From assembly GCA_022559845.1 (NCBI GenBank), contig CM040118.1:163700331-163764330 (forward strand): a DNA stretch of 64,000 nt. The letters run 5' to 3'. The position numbers and the translations under genes are program-made. Below, piece by piece: positions 1-11,349 of this stretch. The notes below the pieces were generated by a model. The model was not told where the DNA came from, searched no databases, and saw only the letters and a list, made by a program, of their open reading frames with translations. The DNA is from Amorphophallus konjac. Its lineage: Eukaryota > Streptophyta > Magnoliopsida > Alismatales > Araceae. Each line of letters starts with the position of its first letter. Positions within the stretch are counted from its first letter, which is position 1.

Positions 1-609
1 CCTTTATGGTTATGAAAAATATATTCTCGTTACATTCTTGTTCGTGAAAGGCCATCTTTACATTCGTGCTATATTCTTGCTTGATCATATTCCCAATCTA
101 CATGAACTCTCATATCTCATCTTAATCATATCTTGTTACTTGTGTTACATTGGTTTATACCGCATGTTTTACCGCATTTCTTTTATCTTATTTTCTATAG
201 CTAAAATGCTAATTACTTAAACATTGCCTTCATGTTGATACGAAGATACCTACTTGGCAACTGTGCTCATTCCCTACTTTTTTCCAATCTTTTCAGGACA
301 TTCTAGCGGGTCGGATTCAGACTATTCAAGTGATGGATCCAAGAGCGATTGATGGTTCGAGAGAAGCCATAGCTAGTCTAGTCAAGAGTCAATTATGTAA
401 TTTTCACTTTATTGAGTCTAGTTAGTCAAAGAGTCTTTCTAAACTTTTCATTATGATTCAATAAAGTCAAGGTTTTGGGGATTATACCCTCTTGTGTTCA
501 CTTTTATGTGTGAATGATTAGCGCTCTGATTGTTATTATCACTTGAGGCTTCTCTTGCCGGCTATTCACGTTCCCGATTAGTTCCGCTACATAATCTCGG
601 GGCGTGACA
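1..609 (+). repeat. 3' end of a Tekay-type LTR, truncated by the window edge
   Basis: The last bases, GGGGCGTGACA ending at 609, match the LTR ends of the two other Tekay elements here (complement of 11357 onward, and 39250-39262). A short GCGCTCTGATTG stretch near 520 also matches 39190. This is the 3' end of a plus-oriented LTR, from either a solo LTR or an element lying to the left. The five bases after it, GGAGG (610-614), are the expected target duplication, but the left partner is outside the window. The rest is diverged and I see no gene in it. Confidence 0.7.
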
Positions 610-616
610 GGAGGGG

Positions 617-709
617 TTCTACTGGTATGTTTATTTAAATTCTTAGATAAATGAGTAGTGATTATGTACTTTTTTATACTCACGCCATTTCATTTTTACA
701 GGTCCGTGT
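617..709 (+). repeat. CACTA mini-exon array, left part (exon end, intron, split exon)
   Basis: 617-624 matches the end of a mini-exon, 625-701 is a 77-bp intron with GTATGT donor and TTTACAG acceptor, and 702-709 is the first 8 bases of the next exon. That exon continues at 22242 after element B. The last five bases CGTGT (705-709) are the target duplication of B; the right copy is CGAGT (22237-22241). The split exon is therefore 8 + 49 = 57 bp, equal to its neighbours. Confidence 0.75.
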
Positions 710-2174
710 TGTTGGAGAAATGATGTTTTGATGATGTCTAAGTATGATTCATTATAATACTATTGGAATGATTCAACTATACTTTAATGTGCATGATATT
801 GTCTCTGTTGCCTCCATGCTATGTTCATCATGAAATAACTATCTTGTGTAAACATCTCAAGATTAAAGGGAGATTACATAGTGATATTGAAAAATACTGG
901 CACTCAACCAAGTTGGCTTGGGAAGCACATAGAAAGCAACATCAAAGATCAGCAGCAGTAGTAGCAAGCCAGCAAGCTCAAGCTTAAAATAGAAGTAGAT
1001 ATGGCAATGCAATTAGGAGCCTTGCAAGTGTTCAATCAAGGAACAAAGGGCTCTCCCTATATTGATATGAAGCTGAAATTGATTGGGAAAAACTTCAAGG
1101 ACAAGGGGCTATGTATCTAATGGAATTTAGTTGCAAAGGGTTGGCAGAAGAAGCTTAAATATTCAAGAGTCCCTTAATTGCTAAAATTTAGTAGAAAACT
1201 ACAGGATACATATGGCTGCGTTGGCCTAGTGGTCCAAGTGCGTCAACGCACCTCCAACGGCTGACCAATCTCCAGAAGCTCCCATCATGGCTGCGTCGAT
1301 GCAACCATAAGCTGTGTCAACGCAGGATCAGCTCCAACAGCAGTCTGACTGGCCATATCACCAGCTGCGTCAACGCCATGTTTTTGGGACGTCAATGTAT
1401 TGGCGCTTCCAGAAAGCGTGTAAACACAAATTCACGAAGGATGCATCGACCCTACCTTCTAAGGGCGTCGACACAATGGGGTTTCCAGAAGTCATTGTCA
1501 ACGGTCTTCACTAAGGATGTGTCAACGCACCTCTTCACCACGTCGACGCACCAGAAGCCGTTTTAGGCTATTTCTGTCAATATCACAACTGTTCAAAAAA
1601 TGCATCCAGGAACCAAATATAGCAACCACAAACATCCAAAAACACATCTTTTGAGGTCTGGAAAGGTTCCTAGGATAGTGGACTATCCTCTCCATCATGA
1701 GGCTACAGTACAACTTTTTGGAGAAGACCTTTTTGCCGCTACCAGATTAAGGAAAAGTCAGTTCTCCCTGTACTATACTTTTTACAGTCAACCAATGAGA
1801 TTTCAATCCAAGGAAGATACCAAGAACAAGAGGACTATACCCCTCTGTCCTGGGCCAACGAGAAAGAAGATCTGGCAGATTTCTAATTCCAAGAAGCACC
1901 ATTTCCATTTACTACAAATTCAAATGGAGGACCTTGGAAGGAAAACTATTTTGACCTCTGTTGGACCAATCAGTTTACTGAACTATGAAGAGCTGAAGAA
2001 AAGAAATATCCTATTTACTTCTAGGCCAATCAGATTTATGTCTGGTTATTTTTCTGGTGATCCTGCTATCAAATATTGGGGACTAATCAAAAAGGAGGTA
2101 AATGGTCAAACAAAGCTTTTGTATTCCAGCCAATTGCAATGGAGGAACTTGGAGGGAAATTTTCTACTCAACTC

Positions 2175-2185
2175 TATATATATAT
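2175..2185 (+). promoter_or_regulatory. TATA-like box of element B 5' LTR
   Basis: CTCTATATATATATGAAGC is also present, slightly shorter, in the right LTR at 21120-21130. Its place in the middle of the LTR, upstream of a GAGAGGA-rich leader, suits an LTR promoter. Inferred from sequence only. Confidence 0.45.
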
Positions 2186-2651
2186 GAAGCTCCTGATCTA
2201 AAAGAGAGCTACTGCCTTAGAAGAGATCCACGCCCTTGTGCATTCAAGAAAGAATATGTAAGGAAACAAAAAGGGGAGTGTGTACAACCCAACTCTGGTC
2301 CGACCTAGGCCAGTGTTGTAAAGAGGAGAAGAGGAAGAAGAGAGAAAGGAGAGAAACCAGCATTGCATCCAGCCAGCCAGCTTATGAGAAAGGAGAGTTC
2401 ATATTGAACCAGTGTTCAAATCTGCTCATAGAGCTTCTAGACTTGTTCAGAAGCCACAGAGTGTTTTCCTTGTCTTTGTTTCTTATGTTTCTTTGTATTC
2501 TCACATCTTTGAACCGTGTGTTTTGTTGTGCTTACAACAGTGTGTCCGGTGCTCTGTTCAGAGACCGGAGGTGGGTCTTTGGCTATGCTCAGCCGTGTGC
2601 GTGATTGCGGGTTTGTCCCCGTGTTTGTGCTGCACTTGTAGCATGTTTTTC

Positions 2652-2653
<2 letters not shown>

Positions 2654-2731
<78 letters not shown>
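2654..2731 (+). repeat. (TG)39 microsatellite
   Basis: An uninterrupted TG run inside the 5' LTR of element B. The matching place in the 3' LTR (about 21457) has only a few TG units, so the run expanded after insertion or was lost from the other copy. Confidence 0.97.
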
Positions 2732-2732
<1 letters not shown>

Positions 2733-3510
2733 AGAGTCGTCCTCGTGTGCTGTAGCCTTGTAGTGTGAGGACCTTGTCCTCGTGAGAACCTTCTTCTCGT
2801 GTGTGTGTGTGTGGGGTTCATCCCCGTAAGCTGTGTATCTGCATGTGTGTTGGCGACTTGTCCCCGAGCTGCATTTACAGCATGTGGAAAAGCCTCACCA
2901 GGTTTGGTGAGGGGTGAATGTAGGTCTGCGGGTTTGCAGACTGAACCACCTTAAAAATCCCTATGTAGTGGGTTGTGCATTTTGTGTGATTGCTCCATAT
3001 TTTCTATCCCCATTCACAGGTTTGCGTGCTAGCTTCAACGTATATGATCTTGATTGTTTTACATCACACACATTAACATATTGTTCACACACACACCAGG
3101 GGTTCAATGAGCAGCCAATCTCAATGTATGAGATTCTGGTTGATCACAAAAGCACATACATAGTTAGTCAATTAACTTACTTAGTTGGTGTGCATTGTGA
3201 TCCCTACTGTCCAGTGCAATAGATCTCACTTACTTCTTAACCATCTCTGAAGGTGTGTCAACCTCACTGCATAGTAGTGTCGACCTCAGTTGCCAACATA
3301 GTTGTGATCCGCTGAAGGTGCGTCGACCTCATCAATTAAGAGTGTTGACCTCGACAGTCTATGTATTGTGTTCTGCCATTCTATTTTGTGCTATTGCTAT
3401 CAGATCTGTTGTGCATTTTAGAATTATAATGCAGTGATTGTTGTATTAATCAGTTAAGTTTTTAATCGGGCCAAAGTTTTTGATAGGATCTATTCAAGGG
3501 ACCCAACAAT

Positions 3511-3522
3511 TGGTATCAGAGC
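3511..3522 (+). promoter_or_regulatory. Primer binding site of element B
   Basis: TGGTATCAGAGC, complementary to the 3' end of plant initiator tRNA-Met, starts two bases after the LTR end at 3508. It marks the start of minus-strand DNA synthesis. Confidence 0.9.
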
Positions 3523-3610
3523 CAAGCTCTGTAATTCTCAGATCCAATGATCTGCAGAGAAAGATCCTGATGCATTTGATCTAATAGCTTCATCCATTAA
3601 ACAAGTTTCA

Positions 3611-3704
3611 ATGGATTCCCCGCCCGTATTCGATGGTTCTGATTTTACCATGTGGCTAGGGAGAATGTATGCTTTTATTAACTCCATAGATCCAAGATTA
3701 TGGA
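3611..3704 (+). pseudogene. Element B gag, N-terminal fragment
   Basis: An ATG 89 bp after the primer site opens MDSPPVFDGSDFTMWLGRM, which resembles the copia gag start in which a tryptophan-containing box follows an F(D/S)G motif. The frame is cut at codon 31 by Tekay element C. The ATGGA at 3700-3704 is repeated at 14402-14406, where the same frame continues. The ATG is chosen because it is the first in the leader and the frame continues into the gag remainder. Confidence 0.8.
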
Positions 3705-6700
3705 TGTCACGCTCCGAGCGCGGAAGATACCCGGAGACGCGTGACGAGTTTATATCAATCATGTCAATCAGAGTGGTCGTGTATTCGACACAAAGACAGA
3801 GATGCGCAAAATAACAAGATAACCCAATCCTTTATTTCATAATGGATAGATTATTACAAATCCAATACTCTGTTTAATAAAAAGGAAAAGAATACATATT
3901 TGACTCAAGAAACTATAGAAAAGACTAGATGACACTTGAGCAGCTCTATCACTTTCACTCTTGACCATTCCCATCCGATTGACTTCCATCATCGTCGGAC
4001 TTACCTGAAAAGTAAAAAGGGACAAACGGAATGAGCGAACGCTCAGTAGGAAATTATATCTCAAGTACTAGCAAGGGGTGTAAGTAATTACATCTTTCAT
4101 GAATGCAATAAAGCTATGCATGCTCGCATAAAACGACAAGATAGAGAGAATGTAATATCAAGGAAATAAGATGAACAAATCATGAACTTTCAATAAGATA
4201 ATCAAGACATTTGAGATATTCAAGCAAGTACATTTAACAAGTCATGTCAAGAACTTTGGCTATCATGTACAAAGCAAGTAAATTACCCTTTTTCGGGCCA
4301 CGCATTTCATTTCATGTCAAGTACGATTCAAGTACAAGATGTATGTGGAATGTCCAATCAAGCAAGTCAAGTACTCGGTATAATGCCAGATACCTTATCA
4401 TTTTAACTCCCATGGGCACAAGTACTTTCGGGTGCTCCTCCCAGGACCAGATCGGGCCCTATATGCGCAGGCATTTATCATGTGTTTTGACATCCACTCT
4501 TGTTTATATAGCCAATATAGAATTTCAATAATCAAGCTTGTAGACGTGTATGACAACTTTGACAGAATGGAGTCCAAAATATGACAAAGGACATAGAATG
4601 GCGATAATAACGGTATAATCACGATCTCGATAAAACTAGGTAGAATATGGTTCCCTTGACTTGGGTACCATGACAAATCAATATGGACATTCTATATATA
4701 GAATTGAAGTCCACATGAACATTATATTAAGGTAAGATACCCTCATTCTTATCATAGAATTGAGGTTTACAAGAATGACATGATATGGCATGATATCATC
4801 ATCCCATTAAGAATTTCTTATGATATACTCTTTGTATAATCATAAGGGCCGGTATACCATGTTTCTTTAGAGTGACATGGCATCAATGGTGTAATGGGTT
4901 TTTAGGGTACAACCAGCTCAGTCGGCCTTGAGGGAATCCAAGGCTACGAGGAGTCTTACGGAGGTCTCTATGACTAACTCGCTAGTCCAAAGGAACGGAA
5001 TGTCCAATGGAGAGCTTGTATGTCAATGAGAATTGAGTGTGATCGATAAAATAATCGTGAAACGTGGGACTAAACTCACGGAATGGAGAATAGTGCCGAT
5101 ATATATATTATATAACATATGAAACCATCGGTTAACAGAAACAGTGGAAAATCAGTTTTACAGTAAAGTAACGACTTAAGCAGAGTCGTTTATCAAGTAA
5201 TTAACGCCTAACAGAAGGGCGTTTATCTATTTTCCATATTTGCAAAATTTTAATATTTCAATAATTTATCTAAAACGCGCCCTGGGCAGGGGCGTTTCTT
5301 CACGATTTGACGACTATACCAGAAGGCGTCCTTTTTATTCACAATATTGGACAGGATATAATTAATTTCAGGAATTTTCAAAAATGCGCCCTGGGCAGGG
5401 GCGTTATCATTAAATTCTATTTTGCAGAATATATATTTTTTCATGAATTTAACAGATACGCGCCCTAGGAGGAGGCGTTTCCTTTAAATTCACGCCCTAT
5501 GATGGGGCGTTAACAGTTGAAAAATGACTTTGTACAGGTCGTGGATTCAATAAATATCAGAAAGCACGATTTGCATGATAATCAAGGATAACAATCATAT
5601 AATCTTGATAATAAAATCAGTAGGGTTGAGGACAGAGGATCATGCATTAATGTAATCAGGATTTCATATATAATCAGTTCTTAACATGGTTAATTCATGA
5701 TTAAGTGAAATTAACGCCTGTGTACAGGGCGTCAAATATTAAATTGACGACCTGGGTAGGGTCGTGTCTTGTAAATTAGCGCCCTTGACAGGGGCGTCTC
5801 TTTCAAAATATTTCAGAAAATGCATGGAAACTATAATAACCGTATGCATGACATGCTTATATATATATATCTTGCATTAATTTCATTTGGGCTACAGTAA
5901 CTTGAGAAAACCTACCTGAAGACTTGAAGATTGATATGAAAAGGGGGACGTTGTTACTTCACAGCAACAATAACCACAGTAGGAGGAAGAGAAGGCTTTG
6001 GTGAAGAACCTTTGTTCTTTGGTTCTGTAACTCCTACAAGAACAGAAGAAGAAACATTAGTATTTCTTCATACTACCTGACCGAAAGTAAAAAGGGAAAA
6101 AAGAACAATACATTTGTTCTTCGCGTACGCCGCCTTCTTAACCTATAACAGAAGAAGATGAAGAACTGTTAGTTCTTCATGTAACAGACGTAGAGAAAAT
6201 CAGAGGAACTATTCCTCTCTCACGTACCTTGCAGATTCCGAACGCCAAATAGCGTTGAAGGGTTCGAGCAGTAAATTATTTATAGGGATTTAGGGGGTCC
6301 TATTAGGGTTAGAGTCCTAGTGGAAGTAATGCTTCCAATATAGAGTCCTTGCCTTATTTAAATACTTACTAGATTAACATAATCCTTCCCGGGATAAGCT
6401 CCCGGGTCGAACGGAACTCGAATGGAATTAACGACTTTGGTCAGGGCGTCGATTCTTGAATTGACGACCTGGTTCAGGTCGTTTCTTAAGAAGCGCCTTT
6501 CGTTAGGACGTTTCTTTGTTTAAAATACGCCCAAGATAGGGGCGTTTCTTGGCCTTACCATTTTTTAGCGTTTAGAATTTGACGTCGTGTTGTCAGGGCG
6601 TCCCTTCTTGAATCACGCCTTTGCTAGAGGCGTTTATAATTTAAATAGCGCCTTTATCCGAGGCGCTATTTTATATTATTTTATTTATCTATTTATTTGA

Positions 6701-6749
6701 TTTATTTTAAAATCTTTATTGTTATTAATATTTTATCAGGGTTGCTACA
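3705..6749 (-). repeat. Element C 3' LTR
   Basis: Reads TGTAGCAACCC on the minus strand from 6749 and ends GCGTGACA at 3705. It differs from the right LTR by scattered single bases, for example at 3723-3726, 3994, 4012, 4504 and 4603. It contains 18 short palindromes at 5170-6669. Confidence 0.93.
5170..6669. repeat. Array of short GC-rich palindromes in the Tekay LTR (element C, left)
   Basis: About 18 imperfect inverted repeats of 18-24 bp in AT-rich DNA, in groups at 5170-5543, 5713-5800 and 6430-6669. Examples are AACGACT..AGTCGTT at 5170-5190, AACGCCT..AGGGCGTT at 5203-5223, GACGACCT..AGGTCGTT at 6462-6482 and AGCGCCT..GAGGCGCT at 6648-6668. Both arms change together between copies (GCC/GGC versus GAC/GTC), so the pairing is kept while the sequence drifts. 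Confidence 0.85.
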
Positions 6750-6760
6750 CCCTCCCCCAC
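6750..6760 (-). promoter_or_regulatory. Polypurine tract of element C
   Basis: On the minus strand GTGGGGGAGGG directly precedes the 3' LTR start TGTAGCAACC at 6749. It lies about 70 bp after the gag-pol stop. Confidence 0.85.
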
Positions 6761-6832
6761 TTAAAAAGAATTTGGTCCCCAAATTCAATTGCATATCATG
6801 TATACACGTGGAGAGTGTAGAGTATATACCTC

Positions 6833-9800
6833 TTAGAACAACTCGGGAAATCGTTTCTTCATAGATTCCTCGGTCTCCCATGTCGCTTCGTGTTCAGGAT
6901 TCTTATTCCATTGCACCTTGAGCATGGGAATAATCTTATTCCTTAGAGCTCGTATTTCTCGATCTAAGATCTTCATAGGCTTCTGTTCATAGGTGAGATC
7001 TTTCTAGATCACCAGATCTCCATGTTCAATAATATGAGATGGATCGTGCACATACTTCTTCAACATAGATATGTGAAACACATTATGCACGTCGAACAAT
7101 TGAGGAGGCAACGCGATGCGATAAGCAACCTCGCCAACTCTTTCGAGTACCTCAAATGGTCCGATGAATTTTGGCGTAAGCTTGCCCTTAACACCAAATC
7201 TTCGTATGCCACGTCCAGGCGATATTTTAAGAAATACATGATCTCCAACCTGGAATTCAAGATCTCTTCTTCTTGTGTCAGCATAAGCCTTTTGCCTGGT
7301 CTGAGCAACTTGCAATCTTTCTCTGATTACTTGTATCTTCTCAGTTGTATCCCTTACCATGTCTGGACCTAACAGTTGTTTCTCTCCAACTTCGTTCCAG
7401 CATAAGGGTGATCGGCAACTCCTTCCATATAAAGCTTCGAAAGGTGCCATTTGGATACTAGCTTGGTAGCTGTTATTGTATGCAAATTCCACTAGTGGCA
7501 AGTGATCGTGCCAGCTTCCTCCAAAGTCAATGATGCATGCTCTAAGCATATCTTCAACAACTTGGTTAGTTCTCTCGGTCTGACCATCCGTTTGAGGATG
7601 AAAAGCAGTACTAAAGTTGAGCCTTGTTCCCAACGAATGTTGTAATCCCTTCCAAAAATGAGAAGTGAAACGGGGATCTCTGTCAGACACGATTGAGACA
7701 GGAATTCCATGTAACCTGACTATTTCCTTGATGTATAGTGCAGCTAGTACATCAATTGACCATCGGCTCTTTATTGGCAAGAAATGCGCCGATTTAGTTA
7801 AACGGTCAATAATAACCCATATTCCATCATGTCCTCCTTTTGATTTGGATAAACCCATGATGAAATCTATACCAATGTCCTCCCACTTCCACTTAGGAAT
7901 ATCTAGAGGATGTAGTTTTCCAGCAGGCTTTTGGTGTTCTGCCTTGACCTGTTGGCATGTGAGACAGCGAGATACATAGTCTGCTATTTCTCTTTTCATA
8001 TTAGGCCACCAAAAGTTCTTCTTTACATCTTGATACATTTTGGTTGATCCTGGATGAATAGTGTACCTTGATCGGTGAGCTTCATCTAAGATCTTCTTCT
8101 TTAATTCCGGACAGTCGAGTATACAAGTTCTACCTTTGAATAATAATCTTCCATCAGAAGTTAGTTGAAAATCAGATTGTCCTTCAAATGTGCCTTTGAT
8201 TTCCACTAATATAGGATCATCATCCTGAAGCGCTTGTATCTCAGATAATAAATCTGACTATATGCTTACATGAGATAATGTGACAAATTTGGCTTCCTTG
8301 TCCAAGCTTATATTGAGCTCGGAGAATTGTTCTAGCAACCTCCATTCTTGTATCATACAATTGGCTATCATTGCTCTCGGCTTTCGACTAAGGGCATCAG
8401 CAACATAATTACCCTTTCCGGGATGGTATTGTATATTGAAGTCGAAGTCCTTGAGATATTCTAGCCAGCGTCTTTGTCTCATGTTTAGCTCCTTTTGTGA
8501 AAATAGATATTTGAGACTTTTGTGATCGGAGTATACAGTAAAGTGCACTCCATATAAGTAGTGTCTCCATATCTTTAGGGCAAATACCACCGCGGCCAGT
8601 TCTAAGTCATGGACGGGGTAATTCTCCTCATGCTTCTTCAGTTGACGTGAAGAGTATGCTATGACCTTTCCCTGTTGCATTAGGACACATCCGAGGCCAA
8701 TGCCAGAAGCATCTGTGTAGACCTCAAATTTCTCTCCTTCTATTGGTAAAGCTAACACCGGAGCTGTAGTGAGATGATCCTTGAGAGTTTGGAAACTTCT
8801 TTCACATTCCTCACTCCATTCATATCGGATCTCCTTACGAGTTAACCTTGTAAGTGGTACGGCGATCTTAGAGAAATCTTTGATGAATCGCCGATAATAG
8901 CCTGCAAGACCTAAGAAACTTCTGATCTCGCTAGCATTGGTTGGTCTTCCCCAGTTTCTAACAGCTTCAACCTTTGATGGATCAACAGATAGACCATCCT
9001 TGGATATCACATGTCCGAGGAAAGTCACTTCTTCAAGCCAGAATTCACATTTGCTGAGCTTTGCATATAATTGATTTTCCCTCAATACTTGCAATGCGAT
9101 CCTTAAATGCTCCTCATGTTCTTCCTTAGTTTTGGAATATATCAATATATCATCAATGAAAACCACCACAAATTGATCTAGATAAGGCCTGAATATGCTA
9201 TTCATTAACTGCATAAAGGCAGCAGGGGCATTTGTTAGTCCAAAAGGCATAACAACAAATTCGTAATGGCCATACCTGCTTCTGAATGTAGTCTTATGAA
9301 TGTCATCATCCTTGATTCTTAACTGATGATATCCCGACTTGAGATCAATTTTGGAAAAATATTTGGATCCTGAAATCTGATCAAATAACTCATCGATTCT
9401 CGGTAGTGGATACTTGTTCTTGATAGTGAGATGATTCAACTGTCGATAGTCGATGCACAATCTCATGGATCCGTCCTTCTTCTTCACAAATAAGACTGGT
9501 GCTCCCCACGGGGAAGTACTTGGTCTAATAAACCCTTTTCGAATTAGTTCCATCAACTGCTCCTTCAACTCTTTGAGTTCCGCAGGGGACATTCTATAGG
9601 GTGCCTTTGAAACTGGACCAGCACCAGGGACTAAGTCAATGGTGAAGGCCACTTCTCTTTGAGGGGGTAATCCCGGCAAATCTTCTGGAAATATGTCTGG
9701 AAATTCTTGCACTACCTGAATGTCTTCTATCTTGGTTTCCTTAGCTTCTTTAACAGTGACGAAAGCAAGGAAGGATACACATCCTTTCCTGACGAGCTTG

Positions 9801-11182
9801 CTTGCTCGAAGAGCTGAAATAAGAGGGGATTTGCTCCGACTCTTGGGGCGAGTAAAGACTAATTCTGGAAAATCTTTGAAAGTAATTTGGCTATTGCGGC
9901 AATCAACCGTTGCCTGGTATTTGTATAACCAGCCCGCTCCCAGTATAACATCATACTCCTTTAGATCGAGGCATATGAGATCTATAGGTAAATTCCTACC
10001 TTGAACCATTACCTCACAGTTTTGGTAGTGATGAGTAATATCATTTTCACTTCCAAGAGGAGTAGTTAGAACTATTTTTATCCATTCTGGTTCTAATGGT
10101 AACGGGTCGGCAAACTTCTTAGAAATAAAGGAATGCGATGCACCCGTATCAAATAAGACATAAGCACTTTTGGAACAAATTTTTAATGTACCTTCTACCA
10201 GTCCACCTTCTTCTTGTTCGGTCTCCTTTATTGCATGAAGTCGAGCGTTCTTTGTCACCGGGCGTTTACCATCACCGGCTTGGTCATTCATTAATGGACA
10301 ATCGGGAATCCGATGTTCGCGGCTCCCACAACGGAGACAAGCTCCTAATTTCCTCCAGCATTCTTCGGTCTTGTGACCAGCCTTGTCACAATGCTTGCAC
10401 ACTACGTTTGAAGGTGTAGTGGTGATAGAGAAGGGCTTGGTCTTCTTGAATTTTTGATCTTGAGAGGAAGGACCTCCATTACTAGGCCTCTTCTTAAAGT
10501 TGGGTTTAAAAGAACCCGAACCTGTGACTTGCTCCTTCTTGTCTTTTCCACGGATCCTATCAGATAGTTCCGTGGCATCTTCAAGTAATTGAGCTCGGCG
10601 CACTATTTCAGAATAAACTTGGATGTCCATAGGCGCCAGTTGAGTAATATAGTGGGGCCTAAGCCCATTAAGAAATCTACGGGCTTTCATCTTCTCCGTG
10701 CTAATAAGATGCTTAGCATATCTAGACAACCTGGAGAACTGAGCTTCATAATCTGCTAATGATAAAGATCGTTGCTTTAATGCAGCGAATTCTGCAGCCT
10801 TCTTTTCTTGGACTCGGTCCGAGAAATATTTAGCATTGAAGTATTCCACAAATTCTTCCCATGTTACTTGAGTAGGGTCGATGGTTGCTTCAATAGACTC
10901 CCACCAGCATCTAGCATCTTTCTCTAACTGGAATGTAGCTAATAGAACTTTGTCCTGATCCGTGCATTGCATAACACGGAATATACGCTCAGTCTGCCGA
11001 ACCCAATGCTCGGCATCGTCCGGATCGGTCAATCCCATAAACTTCGGGGGATTCATGCTCTTAAAGGCTTGGTGTAAGTTTCCAGCTCATGGAGCACCAC
11101 CCTGTGCTACCTGTTGTAGCACTTGAGTCATTCCTTGAAGGGTACGCTGCATGTTGCGCCATTGAGCACGTTCGGCAGCCAT
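6833..11182 (-). pseudogene. Element C gag-pol polyprotein, one frame with three nonsense codons
   Basis: The frame is 1450 codons from ATG at 11182 (MAAERAQW, shared with element G) to TAA at 6833. In order it holds a gag capsid region, CCHC knuckles ([18 protein letters not shown]; about residues 260-295) and an aspartic protease ([10 protein letters not shown], about 345). Reverse transcriptase follows, with box [11 protein letters not shown] (about 690), then RNase H (VYTDASG), integrase with HHCC finger and DDE core (about 990-1200; SDRDPRF, HPQTDGQTERTN), and a chromodomain-like end with ATWE. Nonsense codons are TGA at 11087-11089 (codon 32), TAG at 8258-8260 (codon 975, where related copies read Gln) and TAG at 7004-7006 (codon 1393). 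No frameshift separates them. Function was to copy and insert the element; this copy cannot make full-length pol. Confidence 0.92.
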
Positions 11183-11336
11183 TATCCTACAATTACCATA
11201 ACTATATTAGTATTATACCACTGTGATCTTATTAAAAGACTTATTGACTCTTAACCCTTGGTTCTACCCAATCTCACTTGGTTAAACGTTCAACTTATCC
11301 TTGGACTTGGGTTTTTCCTAGGAATTGAATACCTTA

Positions 11337-11349
11337 GCCTCTGATACCA
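11337..11349 (-). promoter_or_regulatory. Primer binding site of element C
   Basis: On the minus strand TGGTATCAGAGGC lies seven bases after the 5' LTR end, complementary to the initiator tRNA-Met 3' end. Confidence 0.88.

Larger units (their letters stand above)
710..3508 (+). repeat. Element B 5' LTR (2799 bp)
   Basis: Pairs with 19656-22236. It contains an array of degenerate GCGTCGACGC palindromes at about 1210-1560, a TATA-like box, a (TG)39 microsatellite, the hairpin CCTCACC..GGTGAGG at 2893-2911 followed by a stretch ending AACCACCTTAAAAA, and a second GTCGAC cluster at 3254-3353. It is longer than its partner mainly because of about 270 bp around the microsatellite that the right LTR lacks. 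Confidence 0.85.

Noticed and set aside
1600..2187. 195-aa ORF inside the 5' LTR of element B
   Set aside because: The matching place in the 3' LTR (about 20520-21130) is broken by stops and indels, the protein has no recognisable motif, and the region holds the LTR leader and promoter.
2558..2821. ORFs over the TG run (His-Thr and Cys-Val repeats)
   Set aside because: They are translations of a microsatellite.
3511..3522. TGGTATCAGAGC sites as tRNA genes
   Set aside because: Only 12-13 nt match the tRNA 3' end, at LTR-adjacent positions; they are primer binding sites.
5170..6669. CRISPR-like reading of the regularly spaced GGGCGTT repeats
   Set aside because: The units are degenerate palindromes with uneven spacing inside plant LTRs, and no cas genes are present.
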